The position numbers were made by a program, and so were the translations under genes. This document shows positions 1 to 6,642 of a stretch of DNA of 6,931 nt, one piece after another. The notes below the pieces were generated by a model, which ran no database searches, was not told the DNA's origin, and was given only the letters and a program-made list of their open reading frames with translations. Position 1 is the stretch's first letter, and every line of letters starts with the position of its first letter. The DNA is from Methylacidiphilum sp. (lineage in GTDB: Bacteria; Verrucomicrobiota; Verrucomicrobiia; CAIQCK01), in NCBI GenBank assembly GCA_020718125.1, contig DYDC01000148.1, positions 1-6,931 of the forward strand, in the 5' to 3' direction.

Positions 1-101
1 CTCGCAGAGTCGGCCTACAACGAATTTCATCTGGCGAATAGTTGCCGGAGGTTCCCATGACAGGATTGACCGGCGGCTCGTCCGTCCGGATTGCAGTTTA
101 G
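1..101 (+). other. Possible end of an upstream gene plus a 14-codon micro-ORF
   Basis: Frame 1 is open from the window edge and reads LAESAYNEFHLANSCRRFP before a TGA at 58-60, so it could be the last 19 codons of a gene lying to the left. I do not recognise this tail. An ATG at 57-59 overlaps that stop as ATGA and follows a good Shine-Dalgarno sequence, GGAGG at 47-51, with 5 nt spacing. The ORF it opens is only 14 codons (MTGLTGGSSVRIAV) and stops at TAG 99-101. That TAG overlaps the stop codon of the minus-strand glycosyltransferase (98-100). It may be a coupled leader peptide, the stub of a truncated gene, or chance. Nothing else is seen in this edge. Confidence 0.2.
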
Positions 102-1693
102 TGGCGGGCGGGCGGCTTTGCCAAAGGTGGCAGCACTTGGAAAACCGTCAGGGGTTTGCACTGGAGAACTTCCTTCGCCGCGCCGGATTCGGCCAGTCGC
201 CGGGTGCCCGAGAGCCGGTCCTCCATCATCTGACGGCCGCCGTAGTCCGGCATGCCGCGAGGCGGCTGGCGGGGTTGCCGGGGTTCGAGCACGAGGAAGT
301 CGCCCGGCCGGGGTTGCTCCCCGAGCGGCAGGAGCGGTCGCTGGCTGAGAAACGTCACCACGCTGTCCTCGGGACTGAGCACGCGCGCCTCACGCGTAGC
401 GTTGGCTTTGAGCCAGCCAGCGACCTCCACATACGGTTTCCAGTGGCCACGGTCATACGCGGCGTAGAAATCCGCGGTGTGCGTGAGCCGGATCTCATGC
501 AGCACCCTTGCGGTGCTTGGGGCCGACAACAACACCAACACCACCAGGACCGGCGCGCTCAACGGAAATGCCGCCGCGTCCGCCGGCATTGCGGGCAGTC
601 GCCGCACGCCCCGCCAGGCCGCTTGCAGCCCTTCAGCGGCGAACCATAGCAGCAACGGGAGGACCGGCAGGAGATAACGCGGGATTGGTTCGTGGGCGAA
701 AGCGGTCACGCCAACGCCGTGGCACAGGAACGTCAGGACGCTCAGGCCGCGGTCTTTGCGGGTGACCTGCCACGCGCCCGCTCCCAGCCATAGCAGCATC
801 ACGCCCAGCAACGTGACCCTGCCGGGGTCGCGCGCGCTGAAGCTGTGGCCCGGCGTCAGCAGCCGTTCCGCTCCCGTGTTGAGTGTGGTCACGCTCTCAA
901 GCACCGCGTCCAGCAGGAGCAGGGATTTGGGCCATTGGGAGAGCGCGACGCGCGCGGTTGTCGAGGCGGCCATAGGCGTCCAATAACTCGTGCTGGCTTC
1001 GCCCGGTCTGACTTCGACGGGGCGGTGCAGCCACACCCACAACATGACCGCCATCGGCAGCACCACGAGCGCCGACAACAGGGCGCGCTTCCCAAAACCC
1101 GGCCCGTCCGCGCGCCGCCGGAGCCACGGCCCCAACGCGAACGCAGGCGCGACAAACGGCACGCTGAACCGGAAAGCGGTCCCGACGGCGAGGCCGAGGC
1201 CCGCAGCCGGCGCGTGGATCCAAGGGTCGGCGGGGCGCAGCGTGAGCCTTTGGAGAAAGTAGAACCCCAGCCAGAAACCGAACATGGCGGGCATATCGGA
1301 CATGAGCTGGCCGGCGAACTGCACCATGCGATAGGACAGCCCGGTCAGCACAACGACGATCAGCCCCCACCACGGCCCGGCGATTTCCCGGACGGAGCGA
1401 TAGACCAGCCACAACGTCACCAGCGCCAGCACCGCCATCAGCGCGTTCATGGCCAGCCAGTCCGGCCCCAGCGCTCGCCAGACCATCGAGAGCATCACCG
1501 GCAGGCCGAACGGCATCCTGTCATACGGCATGTCCAGGAACCGGAACCCGTGCCCCTCGGCCAGCGATTGAGCCAGGCCGACATACAGCGCGCTGTCGCG
1601 ACCGATCTTCCAGTGCGGCCCGACGCGCGCCGCATAGAGCGACAACAGCACGGCGGCGACGATCCACGCACAGCGTCGAGGGTTCTTCATCAT
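98..1693 (-). CDS. Membrane glycosyltransferase of the GT39/ArnT-like GT-C class
   Basis: This is a 531-residue polytopic membrane protein resembling the PMT/ArnT superfamily (GT39, GT83), which moves a sugar from a polyprenyl-phosphate donor to an acceptor on the outer face of the inner membrane. A basic N-terminus (KNPRR) leads into a first hydrophobic segment at about residues 8-24. The first outer loop then has GRDSALYVGLAQSLAEGHGF (31-50); its Asp33 fits the catalytic acid of this class. QLMSDMPAMFGFWLG (129-143) and EPIPRYLLPVLPLLLWF (335-351) are typical membrane motifs. Several more hydrophobic stretches lie between 80 and 400, and a soluble tail (about 400-531) follows. I chose the ATG at 1693, immediately before the basic stretch; the next codon is also ATG, and a GTG at 1714 would add seven residues. 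No clear Shine-Dalgarno supports any of them. The gene is divergent from the GT4 pair, so its product probably serves the same glycan. Donor and acceptor cannot be told from sequence. Confidence 0.85.
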   Translation of the reverse strand: MMKNPRRCAWIVAAVLLSLYAARVGPHWKIGRDSALYVGLAQSLAEGHGFRFLDMPYDRMPFGLPVMLSMVWRALGPDWLAMNALMAVLALVTLWLVYRSVREIAGPWWGLIVVVLTGLSYRMVQFAGQLMSDMPAMFGFWLGFYFLQRLTLRPADPWIHAPAAGLGLAVGTAFRFSVPFVAPAFALGPWLRRRADGPGFGKRALLSALVVLPMAVMLWVWLHRPVEVRPGEASTSYWTPMAASTTARVALSQWPKSLLLLDAVLESVTTLNTGAERLLTPGHSFSARDPGRVTLLGVMLLWLGAGAWQVTRKDRGLSVLTFLCHGVGVTAFAHEPIPRYLLPVLPLLLWFAAEGLQAAWRGVRRLPAMPADAAAFPLSAPVLVVLVLLSAPSTARVLHEIRLTHTADFYAAYDRGHWKPYVEVAGWLKANATREARVLSPEDSVVTFLSQRPLLPLGEQPRPGDFLVLEPRQPRQPPRGMPDYGGRQMMEDRLSGTRRLAESGAAKEVLQCKPLTVFQVLPPLAKPPARH

Positions 1694-1717
1694 GATGTCT
1701 ATCTGGCCCCGCACTTC

Positions 1718-1746
1718 TTGCCATTTGGCGCGGCCATCCTAATAAT
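1718..1746 (+). promoter_or_regulatory. Sigma-70-like promoter for the GT4 glycosyltransferase pair
   Basis: TTGCCA at 1718-1723 matches the -35 consensus TTGACA at 5 of 6 positions. AATAAT at 1741-1746 matches the -10 consensus TATAAT at 5 of 6, and the spacer is exactly 17 nt. Transcription would start near 1753, giving a leader of about 47 nt before the ATG at 1800. The short AT-rich patch stands out in a GC-rich divergent intergenic region. This is a pattern match only. Confidence 0.5.
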
Positions 1747-1752
1747 GGCCGC
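1730..1752. repeat. Perfect inverted repeat overlapping the promoter
   Basis: The arms GCGGCCAT (1730-1737) and ATGGCCGC (1745-1752) are perfect 8-bp reverse complements separated by 7 nt (CCTAATA). The repeat covers the second half of the spacer and all of the -10 element of the promoter at 1718-1746. It also lies about 37 nt upstream of the start of the divergent membrane glycosyltransferase. A dyad in this position would suit a repressor operator controlling one or both divergent genes; a structured leader element is less likely because most of it precedes the predicted start site. No regulator gene is in the window. Confidence 0.4.
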
Positions 1753-1799
1753 AGTCGGCGCGCGTCGAGGATAATCCGGCGTCGCGGGTCCAGCAGTCC

Positions 1800-2945
1800 A
1801 TGAACATTTTGCTGATAACCGAATACTTCCCGCGCTCCAGCGACTGCGAGGTGCGCGGGGGCGTCGAGGCGCGCGCGTTCTACATCGCGCGCGAACTGGC
1901 CCGGCGGCATCGCGTGCGGGTGCTCGCCGCCCGCGAACCGGGCGTGCCCGACGAAAACGAAGTGGCCGGCATCCATGTCAGCCGCTGCGGCCCGGAGCGG
2001 CCTTACGGGCAAGGGGGATTGTTGGGCGCGCGCGTGGCGTTCCTGCGCGCGGCGATCCGCGCCGGGCGTGGCGAGAAGGCCGACGTGGTGGAAGGCTGCA
2101 ACCACATTGCCTATGTGGCTGCCGAAAGGGTCAGCGACGCGCTGGGCGTGCCCCGCGTGGCGACCTATCACGATGTCTGGCTCGGCGAATGGGTCCACAA
2201 CCTCGGCTGGATCAGCGGTCTCGTGGGCGAGGTGATGGAACGGCACGTCCTGTCGAAAACGTGGGACCGCATCATCGCCAACAGCGAAGCCACGCGGCAA
2301 AAGCTGCTCGCCGCCCGCGCCCGCACGCCGGCCATCGAAGTTGTCTATAACGGCATCGCGCTGGAGGATTTCGCGGGCTTGGGCGGACCCAAATTTGAGC
2401 AGCCAACGATCTGCTACGTCGGACGGCTGGTCCGCTATAAGCGCGTGGATGACCTGCTGCGCGCGGCGGTGCGGGTGCGCGGCCGTGTGCCGGACCTGCG
2501 CGTGAAGATCATCGGCTCCGGGCCGGAGGAACAGCGGCTGCGGGCGCTGGCGGCGGAGCTTGAACTCGGCGGATGCGCGGAGTTTGTCGGCTTCGTGCCG
2601 CGCCACCGGGACGTGTTGGAAACGATGGCGCGCTCGCATCTGGCCTGTCTGCCGTCGGCCGTCGAGGGGTTCGGCATGGCGGTGATCGAAGCGATGGCGT
2701 GCGGCACGCCGGTGGTGGCCTCGGCGCTCGCGCCGATCCGGGAGATCACGCGGGAAGGACAGGGCGGGTTGTTGTTCCCGTGCGCTGACGTCGCCGCGCT
2801 GGCGGCGAAGTTGACGGAGATGCTCACTGACGCGGCCTTGCGCCATCGCTGCGAAGAACAGGCGCGGGTGCTGGCGCGCGACTATGACTGGAAACCGCTT
2901 GCGGCAAAGGCCGAGGCGGTTTACGAGGCGGTGCTTCGACAATGA
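1800..2945 (+). CDS. GT4-family glycosyltransferase (first of tandem pair)
   Basis: This 381-residue GT-B fold, retaining GT4 glycosyltransferase would transfer a sugar from a nucleotide-sugar donor to a growing lipid-linked or free glycan on the cytoplasmic side. The length is normal for the family. The N-terminal acceptor domain opens with MNILLITEYFPR and a GGVE loop (residues 20-23), and YHDVW lies at 123-127. The linker region has NGI at 184-186. The C-terminal donor domain begins near VGRLVRYKR (207-215), where Arg209 and Lys214 fit the conserved donor-phosphate contacts. The E-x7-E motif EGFGMAVIE is complete (Glu289 and Glu297). There is no signal peptide or membrane segment. The ATG at 1800 fits the family's usual N-terminus, although the Shine-Dalgarno is weak. 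The stop overlaps the next gene's start, indicating an operon. Sugar specificity cannot be assigned. Confidence 0.92.
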   Translation: MNILLITEYFPRSSDCEVRGGVEARAFYIARELARRHRVRVLAAREPGVPDENEVAGIHVSRCGPERPYGQGGLLGARVAFLRAAIRAGRGEKADVVEGCNHIAYVAAERVSDALGVPRVATYHDVWLGEWVHNLGWISGLVGEVMERHVLSKTWDRIIANSEATRQKLLAARARTPAIEVVYNGIALEDFAGLGGPKFEQPTICYVGRLVRYKRVDDLLRAAVRVRGRVPDLRVKIIGSGPEEQRLRALAAELELGGCAEFVGFVPRHRDVLETMARSHLACLPSAVEGFGMAVIEAMACGTPVVASALAPIREITREGQGGLLFPCADVAALAAKLTEMLTDAALRHRCEEQARVLARDYDWKPLAAKAEAVYEAVLRQ

Positions 2946-4069
2946 AAGTGGCGATGGTCATCGATGGATGGTTTCCGCTGGTCGGCGGCGGCCAGGTGCA
3001 TGTGTGGGAGCTGTCACGCCGGCTGGTGTTGAATCACGGCTGCGAGATAGACATTGTCAGTCGCGCGCTGCCGGACGAGCAGGACCATGCGCCAGCGGCG
3101 AACGAATCTCATCTGGACGGGCGCTTGCGCGTGTGGCGGCTCGGCCCGGCGCGGCGATTTGAGGTGGTGGGAGCGAGGCTGAGTTTTCTGGCAAGGGCGG
3201 CGATCTGGCTGGCGCGGCGGCGGTTCGATCTCATTCATGCGCACACATTCCTGCCGGGCATCCCCGCAAAGATTGCCCGCGCGCTGCGCGGCGCGCCGGT
3301 GGTCTATACGGTGCACGGCACGAGCTTGTTCACGCCGGAGCCTGCGGGGTTAAGGCCGCGGCTGGAACGTGCGCTGGAACGTTGGCTGGTGACGCGCGCT
3401 CGCTACGATCATCTGATCACCGTGGCGGAGAATTTCCGCCAACTGCCGAACCGCAACGCGGCCATCTCGGTGATTCCGAACGGCGTGGATCTGGAACGTT
3501 TCGCGCAGTCGAGGCCGTGGCCGGAGCAGTTCAGGCTGTTGTTCGTGGGGCGGTTCGATCCGATCAAGGGCGCGCATGTGTTGATCGAAGCGATGGCGCT
3601 GTTGGCCAGGCGCGGAAGGAAGTTCCCGCTGACGCTGGTCGGCTTCGGGCCGCAGGAACCGACGCTGCGAGAGTTGGTGGCGCAACACGGTCTGGGCGAT
3701 GTAGTGACGTTCGCGGGCAAGGTGACAGGAGAGGCGTTGGTGACAACCTACGGCGCGCACTCGCTGTTGGTGTTGCCGTCGCTGTCGGAGGGATTGCCGT
3801 TGACGCCGCTGGAGGCGTGGGCGGCGCGCCGGCCCGTGTTGGCGACGGCGGTGGGCGACAATCCGCTCTATGTTCGCGAAGGGCAGACTGGTTTCATGGC
3901 GGCGCCCGGTGATGCGGGCGCTCTGGCGGATGCAATCGAGCGCGCGGCGAACTGCGCCGAACTGCAACAGATGGGCGAGCGGGGCAGGCAACTGGTGCGG
4001 AAGAAATTCAACTGGGACCGCATGACGGCGGAGGTGTTTGCGGTGTATCGCGGGGGATTGGAGAAGTAA
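2942..4069 (+). CDS. GT4-family glycosyltransferase (second of tandem pair)
   Basis: This 375-residue GT-B, GT4-type glycosyltransferase starts inside the stop of the preceding gene (ATGA, 2942-2945), so the two are probably translationally coupled. The N-terminal domain has MKVAMVIDGWFPLVGGGQVH with the glycine loop near residues 15-17, HAH at 99-101 (preceded by FDLI) and VHGTS at 124-128. NGVDLERF begins at 180. The donor domain has VGRFDPIKG at 202-210, with Arg204 and Lys209 in the expected donor-binding places, and the E-x7-E motif EGLPLTPLE (Glu283, Glu291). The protein has the same architecture as its neighbour but is clearly diverged, so the pair most likely adds successive, different sugars to one glycan. 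It is predicted cytoplasmic or peripheral to the inner membrane. The donor and acceptor are not readable from sequence. Confidence 0.92.
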   Translation: MKVAMVIDGWFPLVGGGQVHVWELSRRLVLNHGCEIDIVSRALPDEQDHAPAANESHLDGRLRVWRLGPARRFEVVGARLSFLARAAIWLARRRFDLIHAHTFLPGIPAKIARALRGAPVVYTVHGTSLFTPEPAGLRPRLERALERWLVTRARYDHLITVAENFRQLPNRNAAISVIPNGVDLERFAQSRPWPEQFRLLFVGRFDPIKGAHVLIEAMALLARRGRKFPLTLVGFGPQEPTLRELVAQHGLGDVVTFAGKVTGEALVTTYGAHSLLVLPSLSEGLPLTPLEAWAARRPVLATAVGDNPLYVREGQTGFMAAPGDAGALADAIERAANCAELQQMGERGRQLVRKKFNWDRMTAEVFAVYRGGLEK

Positions 4070-4083
4070 TTGCGAGCGAGCGC

Positions 4084-4883
4084 ATGAAAGCCATGAACTG
4101 CCATTTTGTTTTGCGAAGAAGGCTCCTGTTGATCAGCCTGGGCGCGGTTGTGGCGATCGCGGGCTGGCTGTCGGTGGACCGGGCGTTTGGCGCAGTGGGG
4201 CGCAAGCCAAAATCACGACGAGGGCATTCCCACCAAACAGGGCTTCGATTACTGGTTTGGTTTCCTCCATCGGCCGGTTGCTGGCAAGCTTGAAGCAACT
4301 CGGCCTTGAGGAAAGGACGGTGGTGATGTTCAACTCCGACAACGGCCATCACAAGGAAGGCGGCAACGCCCCGGAGTCTTTCGACGCCAACGGCCCGCTG
4401 CGGGGCATGAAACGCGATCTTTACGAGGGCGGCATCCGCGTGCCGATGATCGTCCGCTGGCCGGGCCATGTGCGCGCACGCGCCGTCAGCGGCCATCTCG
4501 GCGCGTTCTGGGACTTCATGCCAACGGCGGCGGAAATCGCCGGCGTCAAGCCGCCTGCGGCCACCGACGGCATTTCGTTCCTGCCCACGCTGCCCGGCGA
4601 GGAGCAGAGGCAGCATGAGTTTCTCCACTGGGAATTCCACGAGCAGGGCGGCAAACAGGCCGTCCGCATGGGCGACTGGAAAGGCGTGCGGCTCAACGTG
4701 GGCCGCGCCCCCAGCGGCCCGATCGAACTTTACAGCCTCCGCAACGACATCGGCGAGGCGGCCAACGTCGCCAACAAGCATCCGGAGGTCGTCGCGAAGA
4801 TTGCCAGCATCATGAAATCAGCCCGCACGGAGTCCGATGATTGGAAGTTCAAGCCCGCGCAGGTTCCGAAACGGAAGAAATAG
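4084..4883 (+). pseudogene. Remnant of an exported arylsulfatase, twice deleted and frameshifted
   Basis: Three sulfatase pieces follow one another in order but in three frames. Piece one (ATG 4084 to about 4194) is a signal peptide: MKAMNCHFVLRRR, then a hydrophobic core LLLISLGAVVAIAGWL and a likely cleavage site at AFGA. Piece two (about 4196-4267, next frame) reads WGASQNHDEGIPTKQGFDYW followed by FGFL, the region after the KWG motif in arylsulfatases. Piece three (about 4266-4883, third frame) begins SIGRLLASLKQLGLEE. It holds the metal-ligand motif SDNG, the active-site lysine context PLRGMKRDLYEGGIRVP, and the C-terminal DFMPTAAEIAG and LYSLRNDIGEAANVA segments. The formylglycine signature (C/S-x-P-S-R) and the N-terminal aspartate metal ligands are absent, as are about 100 or more residues at each junction by comparison with intact family members. 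No single frame gives a catalytic enzyme. It lies 14 nt after the GT4 stop. An assembly error is possible. Confidence 0.85.
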
Positions 4884-4904
4884 TTTTGCCGGCGTGGGGC
4901 GTGG

Positions 4905-5771
4905 TCATTCGTTGCCGGACGGGAGCCGGTGTTGTTTCAGAAACTCCTCCTTCGACGCGCAGGGTGTTCTCTCGAAGGTCCCCGGCTTCTGTGCCGTGGC
5001 GATCCAGCCGACAGGGAACAAACACTTGTCGTATGGCCCGGCATCCGCCATGAGCCGGACCATGCTGCTGGCGCATTGGGCGATGTAGTAGGCGATGAGC
5101 GCGAGGATGAATCGGGGAGCATCCTTCAAGAGTCGGCCTTGTCTTGTCGAGGAGTCCACGGCGACGCGGATGCCTTCGTCGGTGCGGAGCGCGTCTTTGA
5201 GCGCCATGTAGGGAAACATGGCGGCGGAGGTCTCGGTGCCGGATGATGAAGGCTTGACCGCGATGTCCGCGAACCCGGCGTCCCTGAGCCATGCGGTCAG
5301 GCCGTAGCGCGTCGGCCGGCTGAAATCGTAGGGCGTCTCGTGTTCGGGATAGGCGAACGGGACGTTGATGAAAACCCTGCCGCCAGGTTTCAACACCCGG
5401 AAAGCCTCCGCTAGGAACCGCTCCGGGCGGCGCACATGCTCAATCACCGAGGTGGACAGGATGCCAGTGAGCGAGTTGTCCGCCAGTTGTATCTTCTCAT
5501 CGAGCGGGCTGAGCAGGTCATACGGGATGGCCTGCATGCCCTTGAATGCAACGCCTGTTTGATGCTCCTGCGTGAGGTAGATGCAGTTGCGGAAGAAAGG
5601 CTTGTAACGCTGGTGGCCCGCACCGGCGTCGAGGATCGCCTCGCCGCGGCAAAACGTGGCGGCATTCATCAGAAAGTCGAACACCGCCCGGGCTTGGTGG
5701 CCCTGGCCCCAGCCCAACTCCCGCGAGAAATATTCCCGCAACTGTTCCGTCTCCGTCGTCGGCATGACCAT
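4905..5771 (-). CDS. Class I SAM-dependent methyltransferase (Methyltransf_11 type)
   Basis: From the chosen ATG this is a 288-residue Rossmann-fold methyltransferase that would move a methyl group from S-adenosylmethionine to an unidentified acceptor, plausibly a sugar or lipid intermediate given the neighbours. The SAM-binding motif I is ILDAGAGHQRYKPF (residues 46-59). An acidic strand end is expected near IPYDLLSPLDEKI (82-94), and STSVIEHVRRPERFLAEAFR (107-126) then VLKPGGRVFINVPF (126-139) form motifs post-II and III. HETPYDFSRPTRYGLTAWLR (144-163) is a conserved block seen in methyltransferases of polysaccharide clusters. A hydrophobic stretch FILALIAYYIAQ near 222-234 may touch the membrane. 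An ATG at 5765 is nearly as good, and a TTG at 5828 would add 19 residues that look unlike the family; none has a clear ribosome-binding site. The gene converges on the sulfatase remnant with a 21-nt gap. Confidence 0.85.
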   Translation of the reverse strand: MVMPTTETEQLREYFSRELGWGQGHQARAVFDFLMNAATFCRGEAILDAGAGHQRYKPFFRNCIYLTQEHQTGVAFKGMQAIPYDLLSPLDEKIQLADNSLTGILSTSVIEHVRRPERFLAEAFRVLKPGGRVFINVPFAYPEHETPYDFSRPTRYGLTAWLRDAGFADIAVKPSSSGTETSAAMFPYMALKDALRTDEGIRVAVDSSTRQGRLLKDAPRFILALIAYYIAQCASSMVRLMADAGPYDKCLFPVGWIATAQKPGTFERTPCASKEEFLKQHRLPSGNE

Positions 5772-5949
5772 GTTCCGGTGAGCGAGGGCTGGGACACTAG
5801 CGGAGGCCAGCGGGACCGACAAGCGCAATCCAAGTCGGATCGTTTTATGCCTCCCTCAACCGGGTGATTGGATAAGCGGGCCGGATACGGGATAAGACAA
5901 CGGTTAGCTACAGCCCCTAGTTTGCCCGCTTTCAGGTCTGCGCTGGCGG

Positions 5950-6627
5950 CTATTTTCGCCGCGTGATGATCTGTTGTTCCTGCCGGAGCTTGACGACGGA
6001 GTTGGCCGGGCAGACACCACGCCAGTTGATGGATGGATAGAGCACGCTGTGGCGGCCGATGACCGAGCCGGGATTCAGGACGCAGTTGCACCCCACATCG
6101 GCATGGTCACCGACGATCGCGCCAAACTTCCGCAAGCCTGTGTCCACCGTCCGGCCTTCCCAGGTAACAGCGACGTTGCCGGGCAGCGACTTGAGGTTGG
6201 AGCAGATGACGCCCGCGCCGAGGTGCGCCTCATGGCCGAGGATGGAGTCCCCGACGTAGTTGAAGTGCGGCACCTGCGCGCCGTCGAGGAGGACGGCGTT
6301 CTTGAATTCACAGGAGTTGCCAAGCACGCAGCCATCGCCGGCAATGACGTGGTTTCGGAGGTAGGCGCCGGAGCGGATCTCGCAGTCGCGGCCGATGATG
6401 GCCGGCCCTTGGATGAACGCCCCCGCCTCGATCACGGTGCCTTCACCCACGAACACATCCTTGCCGACAAACGGCGTCCCAATGAACTGCGCGTGATTGG
6501 CGGGCTTCAGGTGCTGGCGGAGGTAGTCCTTGATGCGGGAAAGCGCCTGCCAGGGGAACTCGCAGCCGTCGAAAAGCACCGCGTGCTCGAAATGCGCGAG
6601 GTCCAGAAGTTCGATGGTGCGGATCAC
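5950..6627 (-). CDS. GlmU-C-like left-handed beta-helix protein (sugar-nucleotide acyltransferase-like)
   Basis: This 225-residue protein is made of hexapeptide repeats from about residue 47 to 205 (for example FVGKDVFVGEGTVIEAGAFI and AIIGRDCEIRSGAYL), the left-handed beta-helix of trimeric acyltransferases. The block CEFKNAVLLDGAQVPHFNYV, then GDSILGHEAHLGAGVICSNL, closely follows the acetyltransferase half of GlmU (KNT...GHLSYLGD...NIGAGTI.AN). His121 aligns with the GlmU catalytic histidine, and Tyr124, Gly126 and Asp127 are also kept. The N-terminal pyrophosphorylase domain of GlmU is absent; residues 1-46 carry a short helical lead with LFDGCEFPWQALSRIKDYL. Such stand-alone proteins are often labelled UDP-GlcNAc diphosphorylase, but no nucleotidyltransferase motif is visible here, so an acyltransferase or carrier role is more likely. 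The start must be non-ATG: the only ATGs in frame fall inside the tRNA gene and the mature protein has no Met. GTG at 6627 fits the family N-terminus but lacks a Shine-Dalgarno. Confidence 0.8.
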   Translation of the reverse strand: MIRTIELLDLAHFEHAVLFDGCEFPWQALSRIKDYLRQHLKPANHAQFIGTPFVGKDVFVGEGTVIEAGAFIQGPAIIGRDCEIRSGAYLRNHVIAGDGCVLGNSCEFKNAVLLDGAQVPHFNYVGDSILGHEAHLGAGVICSNLKSLPGNVAVTWEGRTVDTGLRKFGAIVGDHADVGCNCVLNPGSVIGRHSVLYPSINWRGVCPANSVVKLRQEQQIITRRK

Positions 6628-6635
6628 GTGGGCGC

Positions 6636-6642
6636 AAAAAAA
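6636..6642 (-). terminator. T7 tract directly after the tRNA CCA
   Basis: Seven T residues on the minus strand follow the encoded CCA of the tRNA-Gly gene. After the stable GC-rich acceptor and T arms this could act as a weak intrinsic terminator, or serve as the trailer trimmed during tRNA processing. If termination is partial, read-through would supply transcription of the beta-helix gene, which starts 8 nt after the tract. Confidence 0.3.

Noticed and set aside
845..1774. A 309-codon open frame on the plus strand opposite the membrane glycosyltransferase
   Set aside because: The translation is rich in Arg, Gln, His and Pro without domains, as expected for the antisense of a GC-rich gene; the minus-strand frame has clear GT-C motifs.
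1521..2942. A 473-codon open frame on the minus strand opposite the first GT4 gene
   Set aside because: It overlaps two well-supported genes, has low-complexity composition and no recognisable motif; it is an antisense shadow.
4008..4781. A 257-codon minus-strand open frame over the sulfatase remnant
   Set aside because: It spans the end of the GT4 gene and both deletion junctions without any family signal, and is complementary to recognised sulfatase coding sequence.
5829..5949. Promoter for the methyltransferase gene (TTGTCT on the minus strand, near 5895)
   Set aside because: The -35-like element has no acceptable -10 at 16-18 nt; only weak similarity remains, so no feature was called.
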